From positions 186,001-250,000 of the forward strand of contig JANFNE010000039.1 in NCBI GenBank assembly GCA_024867545.1: a stretch of DNA of 64,000 nt. Reading direction: 5' to 3'. This stretch comes from Phytopythium helicoides (taxonomy: Eukaryota; Oomycota; Peronosporomycetes; Pythiales; Pythiaceae). A program made the translations under genes and the position numbers. Below are positions 30,734 through 42,800 of this stretch, piece by piece. Position 1 is the stretch's first letter. Every line of letters begins with the position of its first letter. The notes under the pieces are model-generated. The model saw only the letters and a program-made list of their open reading frames with translations, ran no database searches and was not told the origin of the DNA.

Positions 30734-32292
30734 TCATTCGCACGGCATTCAAGCAACCGAGCAGGTTGAAGTCGGTGCGCTGAGGCTGGGATGCTGTTGT
30801 GGGTGAGCACGCTTGACGAGGGAGGGAGTCGATGGCGATATGACAAGAGATGTGGGTCATCAGTGGGCTCGGTACGTGGACTTTGGCTGTATGCGATGGT
30901 GGTGGCGTGTTGACGAGCGGCTAGTGTCAGCGATTGACATATCGACGAATGCCTTGGCCATGATTTCTACAGTACGCATGATATAGTGATCATCAGCAGC
31001 AGTGGCTCTGGTGTGGCGAACGGGTCCATACATACAGCATCAGAGCCGGGTCGTCATCGTTGTCTGTGTCCAGCAGCAATGTGGTTACAGGCAGTAGCGT
31101 GAGGTGCGAGTGAGACGACAGCAAGCAGCTCGGCGCGCGCGCGAGAGCGCTAAAGAGTGGAGTCGCGAGTCTTCTTTGAGCAGCTCTGCATCTGTCGAGA
31201 GTGACGGGACTTTGTCGGTGTCTCGTGGTGCTGGATCGATCGGCAGCGGTGTGAATACACAAGCTCTTTGACCACCACCGTCTCGAAGAGTGTGCAACTT
31301 CATCTACGGGCGAGTGTGTTCATGTCTAGCGCGACTAGCATGAGCTCAGGCACTGCGATATCACTAAGGCGATTTGCCATTGGCATCGTTCTGTCGGTGG
31401 TACCTTCCGTTGCGGACAGTCGTCGCGTGGCTGCGATGACCGATCCAGCTCGAATGGCGTTGCCAGAGAAGTTCTGGTCTCCGGCGGCATGGTGCCAGCG
31501 AATACAGTATATGGTGGCATCGCGAGCGGTTCTCCTGCGATCTGCACAAGGGCGGTGTCATTTATCTAGGATAGATGTCGGGCGATAACTTGCGAAAGTG
31601 TGATCACTGCGAGTGGTGTCAGCCGCACGAGTGTCGTTCGGGTCTTCATCTGTGGTTTCATGTAGCACAAGTGGCGTGAGCGGTACTGGCATCATGAGCG
31701 AGTTCTCACCGGCAGCACAGAGGCAATTGCGAGCAGCATTTCGGCGATGATTGACGGCATCGCGAGCGCATCGGATGTGTGTCGATGTCCAAGGCAGGTG
31801 AGTACAAGCCGGTTTGGTATTTGGCACGAAGTCCGAGGTCTTCACCAAAGCTGGGAGTGAGATAGCTGCTCATTCTACCGAGTTTCCTACCGGGTACCCC
31901 GCTCTTGGGGAGAGCGGCAACACACGCATTCACACCTTCCCATCGACCATCCTCCACAGCCGAGTGTCATACGCGCGTCATCAGGAACATGCTTCATGCC
32001 AGATGATGCTGCCACTCCACACACGTCATCATCGCCTCGAGCCACTGCGACATAGGCGTGGCTCAACCATCGCACCTCTCCAACAGTGTTCTTAGCGATG
32101 TGACTAGGAAAGGCGCGAAGAATTTGGCGAAAACACAACAGGCACAACTAGCACGGCGACGATGTGCACACAGTATGTGTACAGGAGCGTCGACAATGGT
32201 TCAGATGCGACCCAATCTCTCGCTCGATGGATGTCTCTGAGAACGCAGTGTAGTCGCTTCAAGTTGAAGTGGTCATGGTCATAAAGGTAAAT
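30734..32292. repeat. Long unknown repeat, copy C (direct repeat with 24972-26580)
   Basis: Same orientation as copy A, starting CATTCGCACGGCATTC and ending at about GGTCATAAAGG. It is 1,559 bp against 1,609 bp. The ends are sharp: flanking sequences beyond them are unrelated. It abuts the genes at 32.3 kb. Confidence 0.9.
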
Positions 32293-32347
32293 ATCACGAG
32301 CTTTCCGGGCCACGCACAGCATCGCCCAGCGACGTGGGCCACACCGC

Positions 32348-32641
32348 ATGGCCTTGATCGTCAACGCCAAGTGCGGGCAACGAGCCGCCATGGAGGACGC
32401 CGCGGCGCTCTGCAAGGTCTGCAACCACGTGCACGACCCCGTACGCGCTGTATACTCCTGCGGGCTCCTTCCCTGCGCTTTGGCGGCTCTGGAGCGGGCT
32501 GTGGGCGCTGCTGACGGCGTTTTCGGGGCGGCAGGCGGCGAAATGCGCGATCTGCGGGCACATTGTGCGCGCGCGGCCGCTTGAGCGCGTGCGTGCGGTG
32601 AGCGCTGGGCTGCGGCGCGGCGGCGGGCGGTAGGAGGCGGC
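32348..32641 (+). pseudogene. Possible RING/zinc-finger-like short gene with frame break
   Basis: The first frame gives CKVCNHVHDP then VYSCG (about residues 22-39). In a second frame one base away, beginning near 32,460, the sequence continues to KCAICGHIVRARPLERVRAV and a stop at about 32,632. C-x2-C, Cys-Gly, then C-x2-C-G-H is what a RING-type or similar zinc finger would show, but the middle Cys/His pair is not evident. It is either broken, mis-sequenced, or coincidence. It lies just upstream of the GNAT gene and directly after repeat copy C. Confidence 0.3.
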
Positions 32642-32654
32642 ACTGACGGTGGCG

Positions 32655-33402
32655 ATGGCCCGTGGCGACGCGCAGATGCGGCCGACGCCGTTCGCCTTCT
32701 CGGTGCAGAGCTACGACGGCGCGCCGCGCGGCAAGATCTCGACCAAGACGGCGCGCCACAACGCCGGGCTGCAGGTGTTCACGCGGCTGCTGCGTGCGCG
32801 CATCTTCCCCCAGGAGCAGTTCGACCCGGCTCGAGAGCAGAGCTACCGGCACCTCATCGCGTTTGGTGCGTTGCAGCTTGCTTTGCGTCGCCCGTGCTGG
32901 AGCTGCTGGGAGGTAACAGCAGACGACGCGCTTGCAGTTGGTGAGGCGCCGGTCGGGACAGCCTCGTGGCAGGTCCAAGCGGAAGACGGCGCGCCGGTGG
33001 CCGTGATCGAGTACTTTGGCATTCTGAAGGACAAGCGCCGGCGAGGCCTCGGGAGGCAGTTGCTCCAGGCCATTGTCGAGGTAGGCGGCCGATTATCGAA
33101 GCTTTGGCCACGCGCCATGGCGCCGCTTTTCTCACGCATTCGCGGCCACTAACCTCATTCTCTCCCGCCTTGTCTGTTTGTGGTGGTGGTGGTCACCGTC
33201 GTCGTCGTCGTGTGGGTTGCTATGATAGGACATCAAGGCGACGTCGAGCGAGTGGCAAACCCCAGTCAGCGGCGTCGTGGCGCATATCCCCGAGAGCGAG
33301 TCGATCATCGGCATCAAAATGATGCAGGACGGCGGCTTCCAGATGGACCCGCAGCCGCGGCTAGTCGGCGGCGTCCAGTGCCTGCGCATGCTCCTGGTCT
33401 GA
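32655..33402 (+). CDS. GNAT-family N-acetyltransferase
   Basis: Three exons, 32655-32865, 32938-33080 and 33229-33402, with introns of 72 and 148 nt, all GT-AG and in phase, giving 175 aa. The acetyl-CoA signature KDKRRRGLGRQLLQAIVE (R-x-x-G-x-G) ends exon 2, preceded by VGTASWQV and VAVIEYFGILK, which are GNAT beta strands. The C-terminal exon contains IIGIKMMQDGGFQMDP, typical of the last GNAT strands. The overall order matches the ElaA/YjcF-like small acetyltransferases; the substrate is unknown. The second intron contains GTG and GTC trinucleotide runs. Without splicing, the first two exons read through in one frame, which makes this model easy to mis-annotate. Confidence 0.85.
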
Positions 33403-34839
33403 GGGCGATGCGAGGCCGCTGCCAGATTCCCTCCCCGCGAGAATAATATATACCGACAGCAATGCGTTCTACCTCGCTCTGTTCGAATTCGGTCCGTCCG
33501 GATTCGATATCCCGCTCGCTGAGGAGAGCGAAGGAAAAACGGCGACGTGTTGAGCGCGCAGGCGCTGCGCGCAGAGCGACGATGTGCAGCCGTAGCCACT
33601 TGGCAGTGTGACAAGGGGGCACTCCACGAGCGCACACGTCTTTGCGATTCTCTCCATGCAGAGGCAACCGAGTAAAGAGGCATGACTGCTCCTCTCCTGC
33701 TGTGAAAAACAAGTACTGAGACTCAGGCGCGTGAGATGCATCCATCGCGCTGGCAAGCGGGCTTCGCATCTGCCGACTTACGGAGGAGCTCTTCCCGGCT
33801 GGCCGCGCCTAGAAAGAGGAGCCAAGTGAAGGTCTGCCTTCTCCCGGCTACGGAAGGCAATTTTGCCCGGCACTCCATGCAAATCAAGCCACAAAGCCAA
33901 TTGGCAAGTCCATCTCAGAACTCCCCCCCGGTTGGCCGACACTCATCGCCCAGCAGAAGCTACAGTACTACCGGCCAACTGCGCCGCGCGCATAGCTCAA
34001 GCTTCACAGTAAGGGCGTGGGCGATGAAGGGAGAAGAAGACACGCAACCTTTTCATGACGGCCATCCTGGTAATGCACAGCGCCGCATCATAATATCGTG
34101 ACCGCAGTGGCCAGCGCGAGCATTTCGCGCCGCGCGTGGCTGGCGCTGCCTCCGGCCTCTCCAGCCACTCGACACTGCGGAGCGAGCCCACGTCGCCAGC
34201 GACAACGAAGGTGGCGCCGACAGATGGAGCAAAAAGTGGCAAGCTGGGGCCACCGGCTGGTGAGACCTTCGGCATGCATAGACTCTAGACGAACTTTTTG
34301 TAAACTTGGTTTCGCTCGCTCACCCCCCACCCAGATCGAATGGCGTGCCCATCTCGAGGAGAACGTGTTGAAGTTCGCCATGCGGTCCATCAGCGGCCCC
34401 ATACAAATGGCGAGTCCAGCGTCGCGCCTGCAGGACCGTAGCGAGCGATATATGAGCGACTGAATCAGTCCAGCGGCGAAGACGGGCTCCACCTGGTGTC
34501 CATGGAACCCACGGCGTCAGCTGTAGCCACTGCGGCGCCTACAGTACATGTCCTACTTTACCATCAATCCGACCGGAAAATCGAGCGGAAGGCCGGCACG
34601 ATCATTTCGCTTCCTGCCGGGTCCGGATTACGTCGGACGCGTGGGCTCAGAACAGGCAGTCAGTCATTCAGCGCTTGCCACACGCACGAGCAAGTAAGCA
34701 CAGCGCTCCTCCTTCCCTCGGCCGGCCGCTCACTTTCGCAATCGGCACCTCTAGTCAGCGGCGTGGGACTGACAGATCCACCACCGCCACGACCACGACG
34801 ACGACCAACCGACCCAGCAGCGAGCTCACAGTGACCAGC
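33403..34839. other. Intergenic, no gene recognised
   Basis: Several short frames on both strands but none with domains or matching splice sites. It likely includes the 5' leader of the kinase gene; a TCATTC initiator-like motif lies near 34,668. Confidence 0.5.
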
Positions 34840-36206
34840 ATGGAGACCCGCCGCCGAGGCAGCATCGGCTCGCATCGAGACTTCTTCCACCTCGTCGGCT
34901 CGCCGATCCGGACCCACAAAATGTCCTTCGACTACGACGACATCAAGGCGCAGTCGCCCAACCAGGTGCGCTCCCCAGAGACCCCACCGGCGCCCGGCAT
35001 GCCCTTCCGCGGCGGGTATGCCGGCGTGCCCACTCTCGTGCTCGGACACCGACAGAAGCAATTGATCAGCGTCTGCAACCAGGACATGCAGGTCTTCGAC
35101 AGCTACCCGTCTACCGAAGCCATCAAGTACAGCAGCAGCGAGGCACCGTCCTCCATGTCGATCGAGACCGAGACAGAGACCGAGGGCGGGGACATCTCCA
35201 ACCCCATGAAGCTCGACGGCGCGCGGGAGGCAGGGATTCCACTCTTCCTCTCGAACTGGTTCGACTTCGCGTCGTCACGACCCCGCAGTGGATCGCCACG
35301 CCTGGACAGCACGAAGAACCAGTTCCTACAGCCGCACCAGAACGTCAACATGGCGGACGTAGCGCTCACTCGCGTCATCGGCGAAGGCGCCTTCGGGAAG
35401 GTGTTCAAGGCAACCTGGAAGAATCGCCAGGTCGCCGTCAAGGTGCTCATCCGCCAGGACCTGACGGCCGACGTCGTGCGCGAGTTCGAGACCGAGGTCA
35501 AGATCATGAGTTTTCTCCACCACCCCAACATCTGCATGCTACTTGGCGCGTGCCTAGAGTCGACCAGCCGCGCGCTGGTCATCGAGCTCGTCGAGCACGG
35601 CTCGCTTTGGGGCGTGCTCCGCACGCGGCGAAACATCCTCACCGACCGAATGCGGGCCAAGTTTGCCGCCGACACGGCGCGCGGCATGAGCTACCTGCAC
35701 AACTTCAACCTGCCAATCCTTCATCGAGACATGAAGAGCCCAAACCTGCTCGTGGAGCGGGACTTCTCGATCAAAATCTCGGACTTCGGCCTCTCGCGCG
35801 TCAAGGCCCAAATTCAGACGATGACCGGCAACTGCGGGACAGTCCAGTGGATGGCGTACGTGGATGTGGGTTGGAGGAGTCTTGGGTGCTGTTCGTGGTC
35901 TCACCTTCTCGTCCATGGATTTTCAGGCCCGAAGTGCTGGGCAACCAAAAGTACACGGAGAAGGCGGACGTCTTCTCGTTCGGCATCGTCATGTGGGAGA
36001 TTTTCACAGGCAAGTGCCCGTACGACGGCATGACACAGATCCAGGCAGCACTCGGAGTGCTGAACCACGACCTGCGGCCGGTCATCCCGCCGACATGCCC
36101 ACGCTTCTTCTCGCGGCTGATCCGCTCGTGCTGGAACCGCGAGCCGTCCATGCGGCCCACATTTGGCGACCTCGTGCGCGTGATCGAGCAGTATGGGCTG
36201 CAGTGA
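34840..36206 (+). CDS. TKL/Raf-like protein kinase
   Basis: Two exons, 34840-35855 and 35927-36206, with a 71-nt GT-AG intron falling inside the APE motif, giving 431 aa. Residues 1-165 are Ser/Thr/Pro-rich and probably disordered. The kinase domain follows: glycine loop GEGAFGKV, Lys201 in VAVK, catalytic Asp297 in HRDMKSPNLLV, Asp315 in DFGLSRV, then WMAPEVL across the intron and DVFSFGIVMWEI. The HRD-x-KSPN form and the TVQWMAPE activation segment place it with tyrosine-kinase-like Ser/Thr kinases (Raf/CTR1-like). All key residues are present. I chose the ATG at 34840 because upstream sequence in the same open frame is low-complexity. Confidence 0.92.
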
Positions 36207-37269
36207 GCCCGCCTTGCTTTTATCGTGCACAGCGCACCTGTTCCCACCCCCAACTGGCCGACTCGGTCCGCCCGAGTCCCAGTATCAACCTCCAACTCAC
36301 CCCTCCGCAGCAAACTCGACCCCCCTGCGCTCTGCAGGAGACCGCACGGCATCACGTGCGGCGCCAACTACACATACCTACGACATAAATGCCAATACAT
36401 CCGCTCCATGAACCCTGTTTCGAGCCGAGTTTCCGTCCGTCCATCCAGGTTGCGGCGCCTTCGTCTGCAGCTCGCAGCTCCGGCCGAATCTCTCCTCGCG
36501 TGATGGGGACGCCGTTCCGCTCGCTTCAAGCTTCAGTCTGTTCCCTAGAGAAGGAATCACTTGAAGTCGCGCTGGGATGCGATCCAGCTCCTCTCGCCGC
36601 GGTTTACGTGGCCGGCGTGGTGCCGCACACGCTTTCAGCAGCAGCATCCTCGAGTCCGCCGGAGACACGCGGTCGACCTCCATTCACAGCCGCGCTCGAG
36701 CCCACGTCGCGAACCCACGAGGCGCCCGCCTCTCTTCCGCTCGGCCTCCCCCCCCACATCCCGTGTAGCCCACTTGAAGGCGCCTGACTGGGAGCGCTCG
36801 GAGCTTCAAGGCCGACCGGATTGATTCGTCCAAGTGTCCAGCGGCCGTCGCGGCGGGTCGGATCTGAGTAGAACGCGCGGCGGCGATTGGGGCAAAAGCG
36901 CAGGTGGCGAGACCGCGTCACTTTGCGGGCTGGGGCGTTTTTACCAGCCTTTTTACGCCTGTTTTTTCGCGTTCTTACAGGAGTTGCCGATCCTGCGTCC
37001 TAGAATACGCGGAGAACAGGACAGTATTCCGATTACAGACTCAAAACAAGGCAAATCGACCTGATTTCGATATAAAAACAGGACCGGGGCGGGAAACTGC
37101 GCTTCTTTCCGGATCGCTGGCTGGCTCGAAGCGGCTTCCTCGCCCCCCCAGTATCCCTTTGGGAGTCTCCGCGGCGCGCCTTTCTCGGGTGGCGGCCGCG
37201 TGCGCGTGGAGGAAGCCGAGGGTCAGGCAGCCGGGTACAGCGCCACTCGTGCTCCTGACACCTACCGAC
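36207..37269. other. Intergenic, no gene recognised
   Basis: Pyrimidine- and GC-rich; the frame of the next gene extends upstream to about 36,904 without an ATG that looks like a natural start. No RNA gene seen. Confidence 0.5.
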
Positions 37270-39384
37270 ATGAGCGACGACCTGCGGCGCCTGGTGCGCG
37301 CGCTTAGCGCGGCGTGCGCGCGCGACGGCAACGTGCTCAAGGACGGCGCGCTCGTGGACGCGCTGGAGGAGCAGGCGCGCCGCATCCAGGAGGCGCGGCG
37401 TGCGCGGCGGCGCGCGGGCGCAGAGCCCAGCAAGACGGCCAAGAAGCTCAAGGAGATGGTGCGCGCCGGCGAGAGCAAGGCGGCCGAGGGCGTGGCGAAG
37501 CGCCGCAAGCTGTCGGGCGACGACAAGCGCCGCGCGGGCGCCGAGTCACCCATCCGCTGCCGCTCGCCCTTCCTGTTCCCCACGATCGAGCGCAAGCAGA
37601 GGTACCTCGACGAGTTCCAGCTGGACTCGCTCTCAACCCCGCACGTTGTCCGTCCCGTCGCGGTCCGCGCGGTGCCGCTCAAGTCCGAGGGCAAGGAGCT
37701 GCGCACCGCGTCGCCAGCGCAGGTGGACATGCCCTTCAAGTCGCTGGCGGCCCATGACCGCGTCGACCTGTCGGCGTCCATGACCTCGACGCTCGCTTCC
37801 TACTACGACGAAATGGGCGACGACTACGGCCGACGCTACTCGCAGTCACCAGCTATGGACTCGCGCGGATGGTCGCCGACCTCCGACTCAATCGACTGGT
37901 CGCCGTCCGACGACGAGCCCGAGCGCGAGTTGATGTTTACTCCGATCCCATCGTCGCTCCCTACCGAGATCCCGGTCTCCGTGAAGGTGTCCCCAGACAG
38001 CTCGTTGGAAATGTCCGGGGAGGATGAAGACTACTTTTCTGCAAGCGAAGACACGCCTCCCACGGGCCGGTCTCTGACGGAGAACCCTACGCAAGTGGTC
38101 ATGGATGTGCTCTACAACATCATGAAGGATAACATCAACTACAAGTGGCTCATCGACCCAAGCAATCAAGCCCGCATCGCCAACATTGTGGAATACCGAA
38201 TCAAAGAGAAAGGCATGGGCAACCCAGAGGAGCACTCTGGATTCATCGCGGAGCTTCGAGCGCAAGTGGACCACTTGGCGCGTGAGAACTCCAAGATTCA
38301 GTCCGAGAATGCGGCCCTGTTGGAGTCGTGCCATAAAGCTTCCGTTGAGGCCAAGCAGCATGGAAACCAGAGCGAGCAGAGCTTCGCTGACATGGTGGAG
38401 CACCACAACCAGTCAATGACGGCTATGACGCGCCGTCTCGAGCAAGCCGAGAGCCGCCTTCAATACCAGGAAGACCTTCGCCGTGAGGCTGAGGCTGCGT
38501 ATCAATCCGAGCTCAAGGCAAGGATGGAAGATATCTCAAAATTGAAGGAGAGAATCACTGGCAAAGAGCAGGAGGTCTCGCAACTGCTCGGGTGTGCCAA
38601 GGCTGCCACAGAGCGCTATGCGACAAGCGCTCGCGGACGTGCGGCGGTGAGCTCCGCCGGGCCAAATGCTGCGGCTGTAATCAAAGATCTGGGCGATAAC
38701 TTGATTCTTCGTGAGGCTGAAGTCTCGGATCTGAAGTCTCAGCTGGCTGACAAGGATCGCGAGATCTGCAGTCTGCACATGCAGCTGTCTGTCAAGAAGA
38801 AGTTGGTTGAGGAGTTTTCGGCCAAGTTTGCCCAGCATTTTGCCGAGTCAGACGGCCTCGCGTTGGACTTTGATGCATTCCTTTTCAAGAGTGCAACCAC
38901 CAAGCAGCAGCTCGTTGATGAGCTATCTGCGGCGTTGGAGGTGATGGAGCGCGAGGTTGGCAACCTTGAGACGCGCGTTGCAGACAAGGAGCGCGAGACG
39001 CTGCAGCTCAAATCGAAGCAGCACACTTTGTCGCGCAACCTGTCATCAGCTCGTCGCGAGATCAAGCAAGCTCGCGCGGAGAACGAGCGCCTGTTGGCGG
39101 CGCTGAATGAGCAGACGAAGCGCGTACGCGCGCTTATGAACACTGTTGACGACAAGCAGCAGCAGATTGAGCTGTTGAACGAGCAGGTGGATGTGCGCCA
39201 GGAGCAGCTGGACCAGCTTCTCGAGACACTGGGGGCCGAGAGTGGTCTTGTGGCACCTCCGTCATCCCTTTCGGGTGCTATTGACGCTTTTGCGAGCGTC
39301 GTTGAGGCGGAGAGTGCGGCATTCGGAGCAGACGAGGAAGTGAGCGCTGTGGCATCGGCGTCCCTCGATCTGCTAGCTGTCTAA
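37270..39384 (+). CDS. Long coiled-coil protein of unknown function
   Basis: 704 aa, single exon, from the ATG at 37270 (MSDDLRRLVRAL). Residues 1-95 are basic and Ala/Arg-rich with KRRKLS, a possible nuclear signal. Residues 100-280 are Ser/Pro/Asp-rich (WSPTSDS and WSPSDDEP, candidate phosphorylation sites). From about 280 to 660 there is almost unbroken heptad coiled coil with many Glu/Lys/Gln/Arg. The C terminus is Ala/Ser-rich and acidic. It looks like a scaffold or cytoskeletal/centrosomal linker, but I do not recognise a family. Confidence 0.8.
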   Translation: MSDDLRRLVRALSAACARDGNVLKDGALVDALEEQARRIQEARRARRRAGAEPSKTAKKLKEMVRAGESKAAEGVAKRRKLSGDDKRRAGAESPIRCRSPFLFPTIERKQRYLDEFQLDSLSTPHVVRPVAVRAVPLKSEGKELRTASPAQVDMPFKSLAAHDRVDLSASMTSTLASYYDEMGDDYGRRYSQSPAMDSRGWSPTSDSIDWSPSDDEPERELMFTPIPSSLPTEIPVSVKVSPDSSLEMSGEDEDYFSASEDTPPTGRSLTENPTQVVMDVLYNIMKDNINYKWLIDPSNQARIANIVEYRIKEKGMGNPEEHSGFIAELRAQVDHLARENSKIQSENAALLESCHKASVEAKQHGNQSEQSFADMVEHHNQSMTAMTRRLEQAESRLQYQEDLRREAEAAYQSELKARMEDISKLKERITGKEQEVSQLLGCAKAATERYATSARGRAAVSSAGPNAAAVIKDLGDNLILREAEVSDLKSQLADKDREICSLHMQLSVKKKLVEEFSAKFAQHFAESDGLALDFDAFLFKSATTKQQLVDELSAALEVMEREVGNLETRVADKERETLQLKSKQHTLSRNLSSARREIKQARAENERLLAALNEQTKRVRALMNTVDDKQQQIELLNEQVDVRQEQLDQLLETLGAESGLVAPPSSLSGAIDAFASVVEAESAAFGADEEVSAVASASLDLLAV

Positions 39385-39857
39385 GCTGAGCTGTCGAGAG
39401 GGCTCGTTCTCCATCTGCACTCACTTCACTTCCTCCCGCTTTGCTGCCTCCAACCATTCGCCAAACCATTCGCAAGAAGACAACAAAAAAACTAGAAGAC
39501 GAGGTCGACAGCTCCCGACCCAACCAACCCCAAGAAAGAAGCCTCGCCACCCTGGCGGCGGCGCTGTGTGTGAAGACTGCGCTGCTGGTGCCACGAGGCC
39601 AGCAGCCGGTGACGTCAAGCTTTGTATTTAGCATTTGGTTTAAGTTATGTTTTAGCAGGAGAGAAAAAAGAGAGGTAGACGAGAGGACGAGTGCGGACGG
39701 GAACCAAAGCCCCCCGACGCTAGCGATGGACACGCAACGTGGCCGATATGAACAAACAAAACACGAATATGCATGAGAAGAGAGAACGATGGCATGTGTC
39801 CGCATCCAACTAACTCATTGCCATCGCATTACTTTAGATCCCACCTTTGCTTCGCGC
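39385..39857. other. Convergent intergenic region
   Basis: Between the stop codons of the coiled-coil gene and SCC3. Presumably the two 3' UTRs; nothing else seen. Confidence 0.5.
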
Positions 39858-42800
39858 TCACGAGTGACGCGTTCGCTTGGTACCTCCATCACTTTCATCA
39901 CCATCCCCGATATCAGAACCCGATTTGCGCTTGAGCGGAGTGGATGGGCTGTTCGCTTCGTTCTCTCCCTCATCTTCCATTTGAGCCTCGTTCGAAGGCT
40001 GATGATCTCCATCCTCCTTCGATTTCTGCGCTGTATCCATCTCCTCGTCTCCCTCTGCAATCGAAACTATGGCAGACGCCGATGAGCGAGCGGACGCGCG
40101 TTCTTTCCTCAGCGATGTGCTGTTGTTGTGCCTCGAAGCACTACCCGCTGAAATGGCCGTCTCAAACTCGGTCACGACACGCCACTCGTCACCTTCGTTA
40201 TCATCGTCCCCATTCGTATTGCGAACCACACCGCGCTTCTCGAGAGCCTCCAGTGCCTGCTCAAAGTATCCGTGCAGCTGTCGCATCGTCGGTCTGTCCA
40301 AGTGCGAAATGTACGGCCGCATGGACGCCAGAAACGCAAAGTTCGATTTACGCTCCAGTGAATACCGGACGCCTTCGCAGAGGAATCGCAGGAATGGAGC
40401 ACGCAGAGCTGCAGTCACTTTCCCGACGCCCATAGACTTTGCAAACCGCTTCGCGAGGTCCTCAAGCTCTGCAGTCGTGCTCTCGATCGTTTCTGTTAAC
40501 TCATCGATCTCGTCCGCAGCATCGGGAGTGTTTGCTTCTAGAGCAGCCAACTCTTCTTTCCAGACTACAAGGCCGCTGTACGATCGCCGCAATGCAGTCA
40601 TTTGGATCTCCAAGTATCGGACGGGGGCCTCTGCCTTCACCTGTTTGCTGAATTGTTTGATCACGTCTTGGGTCGCAGCTTCACTCGATGTCAAACGAGC
40701 TAGAACAGACGCAGCCTGGCGCTTGTTGTTTGGATTGCAAAGAGCAACACGTCCAAGAGCCGCCAGTAACTCGGCCTTTTGTTTCTGCTCTTCATCCCAA
40801 GCTTGCTTCCGCGACTTCTTTTCATCGGCAGACAGAGCTGAATTAGTGTCCTCATCCTCATTCGTGGCTGGATCTGCTTCATCAGGATGTGGAGCATACG
40901 TTGTCTCCATCTCGTTCTCAAAGTGAGATTGAGCAAGAAGTACTAGCTGCTCCGGGACGTTCCACTGCAAGGCATCAAACGGAGGGGGGAACGACTGCAG
41001 CTTCTCCACGAAGAGGCAGCGGGCGTCGCAAAACGTGATAAATGCAAGATGCTGCACCGCACGAACAAACATGAGGGCGTCTTCGTCTTCAAACTCGATT
41101 TCCTTCATCTCGCTCTGTCCGTCATCCAACTGCTCCCGACTAGCAGGCTCGAGATGCATGCTCAAAATGGACACTAGAGCTTCTTCAAGCCGTTCTCGAG
41201 CAAGCACGACACGCTGGATGTTGGTGGCAACGCGACTAGAAGACTCGGCGTCCATCATCGAGGAACCGCTCATCTCCGCTTCAGATTGTGTAAAGATGGG
41301 CACAGTCAACCACAGCACATGGTGGTACACCACCATCAGCGCGTGCTTAAATGTTTCGGGATTGCGGAAGTCATCGCCAAGTTTAAGGAAAGCTTGCGCT
41401 CGACGTTGGACCAGCCGAACAATTTCCAAGACCGTCGTATTGAGGCGTGAAGATGGAAGAGTTTTATCGATAACAGCAGCCGTTTCACCGCTTTCCTCTG
41501 CATCGCTGGCTGAGCGGGGTGAATTGGTGGAAGCTACGGTTGTGGCAGCTGCGCTCGTAACGGAGGAGGGGAGGTATTCACGGATGTTCACGTAGCTCAT
41601 TAGGCTCGCAAGACGACAGAGTGAGATTCGAAGCCCATACTCTGCGTCCGCAACCTCTTTTGAGCCACTTGTTTTCTTCTTGCCCCGCTTCTTTGACTTC
41701 TTGCTACTTGACGCGTTGGTATCTGCAGAAACTTCCTCGACCAACTTCTCGATGACGTTTGGATCCTCTTCCAATTGCTGACCGAGGCGGTCCAGAATCG
41801 ACTGAACAAGCTCGTGCATGACCACAGCCACCTCTCGTTGGACTGTTTCGTACTCGGCCTGCAACAAGTGGCTGAATGACACTGCAAACGTTCCAAGTAG
41901 TGCTTCATCCGAGTGAAGCAAGTACGCATGCTTCATCTTCTCAGCAATCTCAGTAATCTGGCCGATGTGCTGACCGACCACATCGCCACGGAGCGACAGA
42001 AGGGGGATTAGCTGGGTCAAAAGAGTCAGCTTATCTGCATCTGACTGGAATGATGTGAGCATGCTCGGAATCTCTCGACAAAACGTGACAGTAATTTCCT
42101 CCTGCAATCAGCACACGCATGCAACATCAGTCATCGGAACAAGGGTTGCCTTCAGCAAGTTGCGCTTGTTGTACCTGGTCTGTTGCTAAACTTTTTTTCG
42201 CAGCAACTGATGATCCTTGCTCCTCATGCTCGGCCAACAACTTCCGAATTGCAGCGATGAGGATCCACAACAAAATAGTTTGTTGTTCACCGGTGAGATC
42301 AGGAGCGCTCTTGTCCATAAGAAGCAGATTTGTGAGCAACTTCCATTTGCTGAGCACCCCTTTGAAGCCAAAGAAATAAACATCAGCTTTTGGAAATCGG
42401 ATGTCAACACTAGCGACTATCACTTACGGCAGTCGTCCAGGCCCCAGAACGCGTCCACCAGAGTCTCTATTGCTTCAGGAGGGATATTGTGGTTCTGGAT
42501 ATACTCTTCTGCAAACTCAACCAGGGCAATAGCTTGGGTATACAGCTGCTCCTTGTTGAGGGATTCATTTTTTTGCAACGCAACACCAAAGGCATCATAC
42601 TGGAGGCACACAAACTCAGCCGCCGCCTTTCGGATATCAGAATGCTCAGCATCAAAGACGAGGCGCTCGACTGATTGAAGCTCCACTTCTGTGGTGATCA
42701 TCTTACTCTTGTCGACAGCAATGAGAAGTCGAATCGTCGCTTCAACCACATCATCGTCAACATCGTCGCACAGTTGGAGATACCGGGGAAGGAAGCGCGC

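Noticed and set aside
24972..32292. LTR retrotransposon (two 1.6-kb direct repeats as LTRs)
   Set aside because: No gag, reverse transcriptase, integrase, primer-binding site or polypurine tract seen, and the interior holds another diverged copy of the repeat.
33736..34463. Candidate proteins in the GNAT-kinase interval
   Set aside because: Short overlapping frames on both strands with no domain, splice support or biased composition typical of the true genes here.
34675..34839. Longer N terminus for the kinase from 34,675
   Set aside because: The extra 55 codons are low-complexity Thr/Arg/Ser sequence without an ATG in good context; the ATG at 34,840 is simpler.
36904..37269. Longer N terminus for the coiled-coil protein from 36,904
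   Set aside because: The open upstream frame lacks a natural start and reads like untranslated leader; MSDDLRRLVRAL at 37,270 begins the structured part.
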